Source: Methanobacteriota archaeon (lineage in GTDB: Archaea > Halobacteriota > Methanosarcinia > Methanosarcinales > Methanosarcinaceae). Taken from it: a DNA stretch of 12,529 nucleotides. The DNA lies in NCBI GenBank assembly GCA_030837265.1, contig JAUPKV010000590.1:1-12529 (forward strand), read 5' to 3'. Each line of letters starts with the position of its first letter. Position 1 is the stretch's first letter. Shown here in pieces: positions 6,766-12,290 of the stretch. The position numbers were made by a program, and so were the translations under genes. The notes under the pieces are model-generated. The model was not told where the DNA came from, made no database searches, and saw only the letters and a list, made by a program, of their open reading frames with translations.

Positions 6766-8455
6766 CCCTCTCAAGATAAGAAAGAATACACTGTGTTCTC
6801 GCGTGATGGTCGTATCTGGTCATCCAACCATCATATTTTGAAATGCGCCATACGTCATACTGCATAGTATAATAAAGCGGGATTGCAGGGATGTCATTTG
6901 CGAGCACGGTCTGCATCTCATATACCAATTCTTTGCGTTTATTATCGTCTGATTCCTGCATTTCCTGAGCACCAAGAGCATTCAGGGTATCATTATGGTA
7001 ACCATATACTAATGCAGCAGCAGATACACTTCCGGACTGTGTTCCTTTATCACAGTACCTTGTACGCAGGTAGTCCGCGTCTTGACCCCAGCCGCCATAG
7101 CCGCTGATCAGAAGTTCGAAGGCGCCACTATTCAGATTTGCATCACGGGACTTGCTCTCAAGGGCCTTTACCTGGACGTCAATTCCGACCTTACTCAGCC
7201 TCTCTTTTATAAGCTCGCCTATACGGACTTCTCCGCTGCCAAGAGACAATACATATGACATCTTTGTCCCGTTTTTATCACGTATTCCATCGCCGTCCGT
7301 ATCTTTCCATCCAGCCTCGTCAAGCAATGAAGCGGCTTTGTCCGGATTGTAATCGTATTTCGGCTGGTCGGGATTATACCAGATATGGCCTTCAGGGAGT
7401 ACTCCCATATTACCGGCTTTCCCTGCACCTCTTTCTATCTTTTCCACCAGTTCGTTACGGTCAATGGCATAGGCAAAAGCCTGCCTTATCCTGCTGTCAT
7501 TAAGCTCCTGATGCTCTTTCATGTTGAAATAGAACTGGTAACCCCAGAAAGCCGGCTGCTGTACTATTCTTATATCAGGATTTGATTTGAAACGATCAAG
7601 AGTATCAGGTGATACGCTTGTGAAATCGATTTCTCCCTGTTCAAAAGCTACCAATGAATCACTGACCGGAATAAATTCGACGGTCTTCACGGAAGTTTTC
7701 GGTCCCCAGAATTTATCGTTTGTTACAAAACGGTATGTGCCATGCTCCTTACTGTACTCGTCAAGCAGGAACGGGCCAGTACCGATGACCGCCTCCGGAT
7801 CAAGGTAACTGGCAGGGTCTGAAATATTTTCGTATGTATGCTCAGGTATAATTTTAAAACTTGTTAATTTATAAATAAATGTTGAAACCGGATCTTTCAA
7901 TACAAATTTTACTGTATTTGGATCCACGACCTGAACATTATCTACAATGCCGGACTCAATCGAACCTGAGACTGCAATATGTCTTACTTCGTAATCGTAA
8001 GTAAACTTGACATCGTTTGCCGTAAAAGGTTCTCCATCGCTCCATTTGACACCCTGTCGGAGATGCAATGTATATTCTGTTCGGTCTGTATTAACATCCC
8101 AGCTTTCAGCCAGCCAGGGAATTATACCTTTTTCATCCCTTTCGAACAGACTATCAAAGATCATTCCAACCTTTGATGATCCGGGACCTCTGGGATATAT
8201 TGTAAATGGCTGAGGATAGCCACTGTCATCGCCGCTCAAATGTGCAACATCCGTATGCAGTGATCCATTAGAAGTGTTCTCAGCCAATTTCCCTGTCTGC
8301 TCAGAAGCATTATCAGCCAATTTCCCTGTCTGCTCAGAAGTGTTCTTAGCCGATGCCCCGGCCTGAGCACTTTCCTGATCAATACAGCCCGCAGTCAATA
8401 AGATTAGGGCTAAAAGGGAAACAGAAAACAATAAAAATAACTTTTTTTTCTCCAT
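6743..8455 (-). CDS. Lipoprotein solute-binding protein of an Opp/Dpp/Nik-type ABC importer
   Basis: A 570-residue extracellular receptor, SBP_bac_5 family. KKK followed by a hydrophobic stretch (6-20) and lipobox LTAGC gives Cys24 as the likely lipidated residue. Residues 25-70 form a low-complexity linker with an 11-residue tandem repeat and four N-x-S/T sites. Family hallmarks follow: [12 protein letters not shown] (110-121), [15 protein letters not shown] (135-149), GTGPFLL (225-231), GYQFYFNM (305-312), [11 protein letters not shown] (323-333) and [12 protein letters not shown] (385-396, a calcium-loop-like segment common in this family). Near the C-terminus is [11 protein letters not shown] (541-551), where His550 and His551 sit in a region that often shapes specificity. 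ATG 8455 has AGGTG 8 bases upstream. It is first in the operon. Peptides, nickel or chelated metals are all possible ligands. Confidence 0.93.
   Translation of the reverse strand: MEKKKLFLLFSVSLLALILLTAGCIDQESAQAGASAKNTSEQTGKLADNASEQTGKLAENTSNGSLHTDVAHLSGDDSGYPQPFTIYPRGPGSSKVGMIFDSLFERDEKGIIPWLAESWDVNTDRTEYTLHLRQGVKWSDGEPFTANDVKFTYDYEVRHIAVSGSIESGIVDNVQVVDPNTVKFVLKDPVSTFIYKLTSFKIIPEHTYENISDPASYLDPEAVIGTGPFLLDEYSKEHGTYRFVTNDKFWGPKTSVKTVEFIPVSDSLVAFEQGEIDFTSVSPDTLDRFKSNPDIRIVQQPAFWGYQFYFNMKEHQELNDSRIRQAFAYAIDRNELVEKIERGAGKAGNMGVLPEGHIWYNPDQPKYDYNPDKAASLLDEAGWKDTDGDGIRDKNGTKMSYVLSLGSGEVRIGELIKERLSKVGIDVQVKALESKSRDANLNSGAFELLISGYGGWGQDADYLRTRYCDKGTQSGSVSAAALVYGYHNDTLNALGAQEMQESDDNKRKELVYEMQTVLANDIPAIPLYYTMQYDVWRISKYDGWMTRYDHHARTQCILSYLERDGIATKR
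8271..8351 (-). repeat. 33-bp tandem repeat (about 2.5 copies) in the binding-protein linker
   Basis: Units are 8271-8303 and 8304-8336, with a partial third at 8337-8351. The 23 bases TCAGCC through GCTCA are identical between the first two units. The variable part is GAAGTGTTC versus GAAGCATTA. Being 33 bp, the unit keeps frame and encodes [11 protein letters not shown] and [11 protein letters not shown] (residues 40-50 and 51-61). Each unit carries an N-glycosylation-type sequon. Confidence 0.9.
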
Positions 8456-8491
8456 TACAGAACACCTTATTTTTGCAAATACCCTACTATA

Positions 8492-8517
8492 TTAATCAAT
8501 AATTTTAATCAATAATT
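8492..8517 (-). repeat. Perfect 13-bp tandem direct repeat in the importer operon leader
   Basis: TTAATCAATAATT occurs at 8492-8504 and again, without gap, at 8505-8517. It lies between the best TATA-like box and the start codon of the binding-protein gene, so it would be in the 5' leader or near the transcription start. AT-rich sequence makes chance duplication easier, but a 13-bp perfect head-to-tail copy is notable. Confidence 0.6.
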
Positions 8518-8558
8518 TGAAAATAAATGTTAAAGATATGTGGAACTTATTACATCAA

Positions 8559-8566
8559 TATATAAA
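8559..8566 (-). promoter_or_regulatory. Candidate TATA box of the importer operon
   Basis: The minus strand reads TTTATATA. This predicts a start near 8537 and an 80-nt leader. TATTAC occurs on the + strand at 8548-8553 and 8569-8574, as direct repeats exactly 21 bp apart (two helical turns) on either side of the TATA box. That is a reasonable layout for a repressor that blocks TBP. No named regulator can be assigned. Confidence 0.45.
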
Positions 8567-8588
8567 AGTATTACTAAATTTGTCCAAA

Positions 8589-8767
8589 CTAAAAAATATG
8601 TCAAACCAGGTCATCTAATCCTTTTTCCAGTGCTCGTTAGAATGTTCTATTGACTTTAAATACAGAAGTAGTACCGAAGAAGAAATTAGCTGATATTTAG
8701 TAAAATTAGACTTGAAAAATGAAATTAAAATTGGATTTAACCAAAAATGTGAATTAATAAGAGGGAG
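8589..8767. other. Spacer with no recognisable feature
   Basis: This AT-rich stretch lies between the DUF1614 terminator hairpin and the importer promoter. Neither strand gives an open frame with a convincing start and SD, and no strong hairpin or repeat was seen. Confidence 0.5.
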
Positions 8768-8788
8768 TTAAAGAGGCAAGCTCTTTAA
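8768..8788 (-). terminator. Perfect 8-bp hairpin at the end of the DUF1614 gene
   Basis: TTAAAGAG (8768-8775), GCAAG, CTCTTTAA (8781-8788) is a perfect inverted repeat. It includes the TAA stop (8785-8787) of the DUF1614 gene. In the minus-strand RNA it ends in UUUAA without a longer U-tract, so it may protect the 3' end rather than terminate by itself. Confidence 0.5.
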
Positions 8789-9504
8789 ACCAGAAGCAGC
8801 GCAATAAACCCACTTAAAAATATTCCATCAAAAGTTCCGGCTCCCCCTATACTTGCGATCGGAGCTCCCAGGTCTCGAATTTTTCCAAGGTTAAGGATAT
8901 CGGCTCCTATAAGTGTTCCAAGCACTCCTCCGGCATAGGCAGTAACGAAGCGACACTGTTCAATGGAGATGCCCGGGTTGTGAATAAACGAAGGTAAAAA
9001 AAAGGCAGCAACGGCAGCAGTTAGTGGTGGAATCAAGGCCGGAGTGGCAATTCCTATCCCTCGAATAGGTTTTGCTACGGCATAGGTTACCAATGTTACT
9101 ATTAAGACGCCTGCCCCTGCTATATAGGCGGAAGAGGGGAACTGTATAAGCAGGTATGCTGAAATAAGGATCGGGATTATTGCTCCGCCTACATTGACAG
9201 CCAGTATGGTTTCATTTCTTGTTAATCTCCGGATCGGAACCCTGTAAGAAACCCCGAAGAATCGTACATAACTATCAGTAACTATCGGAGCATCGGATTT
9301 GAGTTTTGCAAGTGGAATATTTATACTGCTTCCTACAAGAGATAACAGCAGGATTATAAGTGCGTCCCCAGCAGAAAAGCCAATTTTCATAAAGGCGGAA
9401 AGGATAACTCCCAGAAATAGAGCGCCAAGTCCGAAAATTAGAATAATGATTAAAATAAAAAGAAATGTCAAGCTGAAAGGAACATAAAAAAGATGTTTTG
9501 CCAT
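8785..9504 (-). CDS. DUF1614 family integral membrane protein
   Basis: A 239-residue polytopic membrane protein. Hydrophobic segments, counted from ATG 9504, lie at about 8-37, 45-62, 103-121, 127-143, 152-170, 188-204 and 228-239. The C-terminal GGAGTFDGIFLSGFIALLL and the segment SINIPLAKLKSDAP (about 60-73) are what I recognise as DUF1614. The function of the family is not established. Two starts are possible: ATG 9516 (no SD, A-rich upstream) and ATG 9504, which has GGGGGA four bases before it; the latter is preferred. The gene is downstream of dacZ on the same strand, but a 134-bp spacer with two TATA-like boxes suggests its own promoter. Confidence 0.85.
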   Translation of the reverse strand: MAKHLFYVPFSLTFLFILIIILIFGLGALFLGVILSAFMKIGFSAGDALIILLLSLVGSSINIPLAKLKSDAPIVTDSYVRFFGVSYRVPIRRLTRNETILAVNVGGAIIPILISAYLLIQFPSSAYIAGAGVLIVTLVTYAVAKPIRGIGIATPALIPPLTAAVAAFFLPSFIHNPGISIEQCRFVTAYAGGVLGTLIGADILNLGKIRDLGAPIASIGGAGTFDGIFLSGFIALLLV

Positions 9505-9524
9505 GAAATCCCCCATTTTTACTT

Positions 9525-9621
9525 GTTAAACTGCATATTACTAATATATATTTTTATTTATATAAATGTCTATGCCTTTCTCCCTTTTTCAAGATTTGCC
9601 TCTTCGAATATGCAGTTAAAC
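9525..9621. repeat. 15-bp inverted repeat (14/15) flanking the DUF1614 promoter
   Basis: GTTAAACTGCATATT (9525-9539) and AATATGCAGTTAAAC (9607-9621) are complementary except at one position. The 11-bp core AACTGCATATT/AATATGCAGTT is perfect. The 67 bp between the arms contain the TATA-like boxes. It could be a looped operator pair or the ends of a very small element; no clear target-site duplication is visible. Confidence 0.6.
9557..9568 (-). promoter_or_regulatory. Candidate TATA box for the DUF1614 gene
   Basis: ATTTATATAAAT lies about 53-64 bp before ATG 9504, predicting a start near 9537 and a leader of roughly 30 nt. A second TATA-like run (AATATATA, 9543-9550) lies closer and would give an almost leaderless transcript. 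Confidence 0.4.
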
Positions 9622-9638
9622 TTTATTAATTTTTGCGC

Positions 9639-10514
9639 TCAGAAATGCCTTATTGCAGGTTTTAAGGATTCCATGCAGATGGTTTCTTTCGCATCCTTGT
9701 ATATTCTGATAATGCCACCTGATTCTGATACTGTAACAGCAATCGCAACAGTATCCCTGCTGATTGCGGCTGCCGAAACATGCCTTCCTCCCAATCCTTT
9801 TTCTATGTCGATGTTTTTGCCATCAACATCGAGGTAGCGCCCTGCTGCATGAATAAAGCCTGTTTCATCTATTACAAAAACCCCATCGAGTTGAGCAAAT
9901 TCCTTTATCGATTCCCAGTTTTTCTTGTCAAGAATGTCTCGGTGAATTGCATCGTGACCTGCGTAAGGATTAAGAATAATCTGGTGAGAACGTTTCAGAA
10001 CCTCTTCCGAATCACCTAAAATGAAAGCGGCCCCTACACTTTTTCCTTCCCTGCCCGTCAGGGCAATGTCAAAAGAAATGCTCATGACTGCACTCATTAC
10101 TTCAGGTTTTATTCTCTCCTGACATTCCTTAATAGCTTTTACAAGGGGGTTCTCATCAAGGTTATGCACAATTATGGAACTTGAACTGCGGGTCTCGACA
10201 ATACCAACAACAATCCCACCTTTCAGTTCTCCTAGCACGTACTCAATTGCCACAGCCTGTTGAAGATATTCTGAACTCCCTGAAGCTTCGCGGTTTATCT
10301 GGTCACCCAGGTCCCTTAACGCACATTTCCCATCTCTGCCCGTAGAGACCATATGGTCTATTATGCTTTTCGGGCGCAAAGGGATATAATAGACCGGAAC
10401 TCCTCCGGTATCTATACCTTCAAAACCTAATTTCCCGGAGACCAATATTGAGGCGGCATTGAGTTCTCTGGAAATTCGAGCCGCTGCTTCTGCAATCACA
10501 CGTGCTTGATCCAT
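9639..10514 (-). CDS. dacZ: Diadenylate cyclase DacZ (archaeal c-di-AMP synthase)
   Basis: This 291-residue protein condenses two ATP to the second messenger c-di-AMP. The C-terminal half is a DisA_N/DAC domain (about 165-285). It contains LDGVFVIDETGFIHAAGRYLD (209-229), with Asp210-Gly211 as the catalytic DGA-type motif (Val instead of Ala at 212). It also contains GLGGRHVSAAAIS (240-252), with Arg244-His245 as the RHxxAA-type nucleotide motif. The N-terminal half (about 1-150) is the pyruvate-kinase-C-like domain of archaeal DacZ. There is no helix-hairpin-helix domain, so it is not bacterial DisA. ATG 10514 has only a weak SD (GTGA). c-di-AMP is known from Haloferax to be tied to osmotic and potassium control; the role here is inferred. 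Confidence 0.92.
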   Translation of the reverse strand: MDQARVIAEAAARISRELNAASILVSGKLGFEGIDTGGVPVYYIPLRPKSIIDHMVSTGRDGKCALRDLGDQINREASGSSEYLQQAVAIEYVLGELKGGIVVGIVETRSSSSIIVHNLDENPLVKAIKECQERIKPEVMSAVMSISFDIALTGREGKSVGAAFILGDSEEVLKRSHQIILNPYAGHDAIHRDILDKKNWESIKEFAQLDGVFVIDETGFIHAAGRYLDVDGKNIDIEKGLGGRHVSAAAISRDTVAIAVTVSESGGIIRIYKDAKETICMESLKPAIRHF

Positions 10515-10558
10515 TTAATTCACTGCTTTTTTTCTAAATCTTCTATTATTATTTTTCT

Positions 10559-10597
10559 TATATTAGTGTTGCATATTAGTATTGCATATTAGTGTTG
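10559..10597 (-). repeat. Three 13-bp tandem repeats upstream of dacZ
   Basis: Units are 10559-10571, 10572-10584 and 10585-10597, with consensus CATATTAGTGTTG. Unit one starts with T instead of C; unit two has A for G at position 10. The array lies 45-83 bp before the dacZ start. On the minus strand each unit reads CAACACTAATATG, which contains a TATA-like CTAATAT. The array may therefore be the promoter itself, an operator array, or leader sequence. Confidence 0.75.
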
Positions 10598-10644
10598 TTT
10601 TTTGTGGTTGACATTATTCTGACTAGGTTTACATTAGTGATAAC

Positions 10645-10652
10645 TTTATAAA
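10645..10652. promoter_or_regulatory. Self-complementary TATA-like box TTTATAAA between dacZ and the small + ORF
   Basis: TTTATAAA reads the same on both strands. On the minus strand it would give a dacZ leader of about 110 nt containing the three repeats. On the + strand it would start an RNA near 10674, about 70 nt before the ATG at 10742. Which direction is used cannot be told from sequence. Confidence 0.4.
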
Positions 10653-10741
10653 TAGTTAAGCTTGGTAATTTCGGTGTTTCTAATTAAAAAGCAGTTATTT
10701 AAGTAAGAATTTTACTTTGAAACTTGTAGAGAGGCCCGGCA

Positions 10742-10816
10742 ATGGCACGTGAGATAGCTGATAAAATTTTCGTAAAAAATAGGAAAGTGAAAAGGCACGG
10801 CTATTTTGACCGGTAG
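10742..10816 (+). CDS. Putative 24-residue basic small protein, ending at an amber codon
   Basis: ATG 10742 opens a 24-codon frame (MAREIADKIFVKNRKVKRHG, then YFDR) that ends at TAG 10814-10816. GAGAGG lies 7 bases before the ATG and a TATA-like box lies at 10645-10652, so expression signals are better than expected by chance. The product is basic, with Lys/Arg/His in its second half. If UAG were read as pyrrolysine the frame would continue 19 more codons to TGA 10874-10876, giving 44 residues. A perfect 5-bp hairpin (10827-10840) starts ten bases past the TAG. I do not recognise the protein. It is on the opposite strand to both flanking genes. It may be a real small protein, a relic, or chance. 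Confidence 0.35.
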   Translation: MAREIADKIFVKNRKVKRHGYFDR

Positions 10817-10826
10817 TATTGCTTTC

Positions 10827-10840
10827 AGGCTACTAAGCCT
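10827..10840 (+). other. Small perfect hairpin after the amber codon
   Basis: AGGCT (10827-10831), ACTA, AGCCT (10836-10840) forms a 5-bp stem with a 4-nt loop ten bases after TAG 10814-10816. There is no T-tract after it, so it is not an obvious terminator. Confidence 0.4.
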
Positions 10841-10884
10841 ATTCAGATGGACATAAAATTGTTAATTTCATCCTGAAATGTATA

Positions 10885-10905
10885 AGTTCCTGAGAAAAAA
10901 GCCTT
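10885..10905 (-). terminator. T-tract terminator candidate for the dtxR-type gene
   Basis: About 40 bp past the stop of the DtxR-type gene the minus strand reads TAATAAAGGCTTTTTTCTC, with a short CTTT/AAAG pairing just before a run of six T. Archaeal termination at U-rich tracts makes this a reasonable 3' end. Confidence 0.4.
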
Positions 10906-10938
10906 TATTAAAGCCAAAAATAATATCGAATGATCGTA

Positions 10939-11418
10939 TCAATCCATTTTGTCGTTAATAGGACATTTATCCCTGTCCTCGGGAGAGCACTCTACATATT
11001 TGCCGGTTTTGGCAAAATGCCTGAAATGTGCTAAAACATGTGATTCGTCTACTCTGGTTGTAAACTCTATGAATTTTTCTAATGTTTGTGTCGTTTTTGG
11101 ATTAAGGACATGCTCGACCTTGCACGCATCTTCTTCTGCGGTCTTTTCATCAAGTCCCAGATTCAGGAGGAAATCTTTGAGCATGCTGTATTTTTCCCTT
11201 GTAATGCTAGCGATTTCTTTTCCTTTCTCAGTAAGGGTTACTCCTCCGTATTTTTCATAATTTATATAACCTTCTTTATCAAGCTTTTTGAACATACCTG
11301 TCACGGTTGAGGGACCGAGTTTAAGCTCCTTTGCTACGTCTTTAACCTTGGCGTATCCCTTTTCTTCTATAATTGAGGCGATAATTTTCAGGTAATCTTC
11401 ATCTCTTTCAGTTGTCAT
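10939..11418 (-). CDS. DtxR/MntR-family metal-dependent transcriptional regulator
   Basis: A 159-residue regulator with an N-terminal winged helix (about 5-65, KVKDVAKELKLGPSTVTGMF then KKLDKEGYINYEKYGGVTLT) and a dimerisation/metal-binding domain (about 70-140). By my gap-free remembered alignment to Bacillus MntR, Asp8, Glu102 and His103 are kept. MntR Glu99 is Cys99 here, as in iron-type DtxR (Cys102). MntR Glu11 and His77 are Lys11 and Tyr77. Two cysteines (144 and 152) lie in the polar tail, which lacks the SH3-like third domain of DtxR. The gene is divergent from feoA1, so it likely represses feo when Fe(II) is bound; this is inference. AAAGGAT lies about 9 bases before ATG 11418. CGAAT/ATTCG repeats in its own promoter suggest autoregulation. 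Confidence 0.9.
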   Translation of the reverse strand: MTTERDEDYLKIIASIIEEKGYAKVKDVAKELKLGPSTVTGMFKKLDKEGYINYEKYGGVTLTEKGKEIASITREKYSMLKDFLLNLGLDEKTAEEDACKVEHVLNPKTTQTLEKFIEFTTRVDESHVLAHFRHFAKTGKYVECSPEDRDKCPINDKMD

Positions 11419-11443
11419 AAAACTCGAATCCTTTTTTGTATCC

Positions 11444-11467
11444 CGAATTATATTCGATTATATTCGA
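11444..11467 (-). promoter_or_regulatory. Direct and inverted CGAAT/ATTCG repeats in the dtxR promoter
   Basis: TTATATTCGA occurs twice without gap (11448-11457 and 11458-11467), one helical turn apart. CGAAT (11444-11448), TAT, ATTCG (11452-11456) is an inverted repeat. The region lies 26-49 bp before ATG 11418. On the minus strand it includes TATA-like CGAATATAAT; an alternative TATA is CCTTATATG further upstream (11481-11489). A regulator bound here would block its own promoter. Confidence 0.55.
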
Positions 11468-11499
11468 TATGCAGGAAAAGCATATAAGGATAGCTGTTT

Positions 11500-11542
11500 G
11501 AAGAGCCCGTCTGCAGCAAAAAATGCTGGATCTTCATTTTTT
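11500..11542 (+). other. Bulged hairpin followed by six T in the dtxR-feoA spacer
   Basis: GAAGA (11500-11504) pairs with TCTTC (11531-11535), TC (11510-11511) with GA (11529-11530), and CAGCA (11514-11518) with TGCTG (11524-11528). A loop of five A closes it, and TTTTTT follows at 11537-11542. It looks like a + strand terminator hairpin, but no gene ends here. A TATA-like CATATAAG (11481-11488) would start transcription inside the hairpin, so a small RNA is only a guess. Confidence 0.3.
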
Positions 11543-11691
11543 ATCTTATTCTGCAGAGACTCACTTCTCTGGGTGCAATTCTACATCTACAAATCTCTGC
11601 TGAATTAAAGCTGTCTCAAGCGATTAGCAAAGAGTATCAGACATCTTCGAATAATATTTCTTGCACTAAATGAATTTCATGCATACACCAA

Positions 11692-11711
11692 ATTTTCGTA
11701 TATACGAAAAT
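11692..11711. promoter_or_regulatory. Perfect 20-bp palindrome, candidate DtxR-type operator of feo
   Basis: ATTTTCGTATATACGAAAAT is fully self-complementary. It ends 11 bp before the TATA-like TTAATATAAC and 74 bp before ATG 11786, where it would overlap TFB/TBP binding. Its TTCG/CGAA half-sites resemble the ATTCG/CGAAT repeats before the dtxR gene, so one regulator could bind both. Confidence 0.7.
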
Positions 11712-11720
11712 ATTAAATAA

Positions 11721-11730
11721 TTAATATAAC
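11721..11730 (+). promoter_or_regulatory. Candidate TATA box of feoA1-feoA2-feoB
   Basis: TTAATATAAC lies just after the palindrome and predicts a transcription start near 11750, with a leader of about 35 nt. That leader contains CCGAATATAC (11761-11770), which shares CGAATATA with the two repeats in the dtxR promoter. Confidence 0.45.
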
Positions 11731-11785
11731 ATTTCATGAATATGAATAAAATTAGTATGGCCGAATATACTATGGTGATCAAAAA

Positions 11786-12034
11786 ATGACAGACATGATC
11801 GATAAAACTCTTAACATGTTGGCTATAGGACAGAGAGCCCGTGTTATCCGGGTAAAGGGTAAGGGAGGTTCCCGCAAGCGGCTCCTTGATATGGGCATGG
11901 TTCCCGGGACAGTTCTGAGTGTGATTAAAAAAGCCCCATTGGGGGACCCTGTAGATTTCAAGTTGAAAGGGTACAATCTTTCTCTTCGGAAGCAGGAAGC
12001 AGAAATGGTAATCGTTGAAGCACTGGAGGATTAA
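11786..12034 (+). CDS. feoA: FeoA domain protein 1
   Basis: An 82-residue cytoplasmic SH3-like protein that supports the ferrous iron transporter FeoB. The FeoA pattern is clear: GQRARVIRVKGKGGSRKRLLDMG, where RKRLLDMG is about 30-37, then VPGTVLSVIKKAPLGDP (39-55), the GY.LSLRKQEA segment (62-73) and a final hydrophobic strand. The N-terminus is about ten residues longer than minimal FeoA. ATG 11786 has GGTGATC, a seven-base match to the anti-SD, five bases upstream; ATG 11795 is a weaker alternative. It is the first gene of the feo operon, one base before the reading frame of feoA2. Confidence 0.95.
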   Translation: MTDMIDKTLNMLAIGQRARVIRVKGKGGSRKRLLDMGMVPGTVLSVIKKAPLGDPVDFKLKGYNLSLRKQEAEMVIVEALED

Positions 12035-12035
12035 T

Positions 12036-12290
12036 TTGACTGCACAGATGCCCCTTACAATGCTCTCGGAGGGAAAAAACTGTAAGATAAGAGAAGTTCG
12101 AGCAGGTCTGGATCTCAAGAGAAGGCTGAATGAAATGGGCTTTACACCCTCGTCCTCTGTCAGGCTTATCGGATGCGAGAGAGGGAATCTGCTTGTGAAT
12201 GTGAACGGAGCACGTTATGCTCTGGGAAAGGGTATGGCAATGAAGATTATGGTAGAAGCGGATACATCTGAAGGTGTAGAGCTTGGCTAA
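12036..12290 (+). CDS. feoA: FeoA domain protein 2
   Basis: A second, divergent FeoA-like protein (84 residues from TTG 12036). It has [12 protein letters not shown] near the start, then [22 protein letters not shown] (about 24-45), where RRLNEMG is the FeoA turn. [23 protein letters not shown] follows, and a short acidic tail. The middle lacks the APLGDP segment of FeoA1, so the two are paralogues, not a recent copy. TTG 12036 is chosen because GGAGGA (12025-12030) lies five bases upstream, inside the end of feoA1. The next ATG (12048) is 17 bases from that SD. Stop codon and feoB start overlap by 8 nt. Confidence 0.9.
   Translation: MTAQMPLTMLSEGKNCKIREVRAGLDLKRRLNEMGFTPSSSVRLIGCERGNLLVNVNGARYALGKGMAMKIMVEADTSEGVELG

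Noticed and set aside
7219..7428. Minus-strand 69-codon frame inside the binding-protein gene, and many + strand frames opposite the minus-strand genes.
   Set aside because: All lie within genes with strong domain evidence, lack SDs, and have low-complexity or Ser/His-rich translations typical of shadow frames.
8548..8574. TATTAC pair as a NikR operator.
   Set aside because: NikR-type sites are inverted repeats; these two copies are direct repeats, so I do not assign a nickel regulator.
8456..8784. A hidden gene in the 329-bp spacer before the importer operon.
   Set aside because: Both strands are interrupted by many stops and no start with an SD is followed by more than a few codons of plausible protein.
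9639..10514. Bacterial-type DisA DNA-scanning protein.
   Set aside because: The DAC domain is C-terminal and there is no helix-hairpin-helix DNA-binding region; the layout fits archaeal DacZ.
10559..10597. Short repeats as a CRISPR array.
   Set aside because: Units are 13 bp and touch each other with no spacers; no cas genes are present.
11419..11785. A tRNA or riboswitch in the dtxR-feoA spacer.
   Set aside because: No cloverleaf, anticodon arm or known riboswitch core could be drawn; only the palindrome, short repeats and one bulged hairpin are visible.
12015..12035. Upstream TTG (12015) as the feoA2 start.
   Set aside because: It lies inside feoA1 without an SD, whereas TTG 12036 has GGAGGA at ideal spacing and gives a normal FeoA N-terminus.
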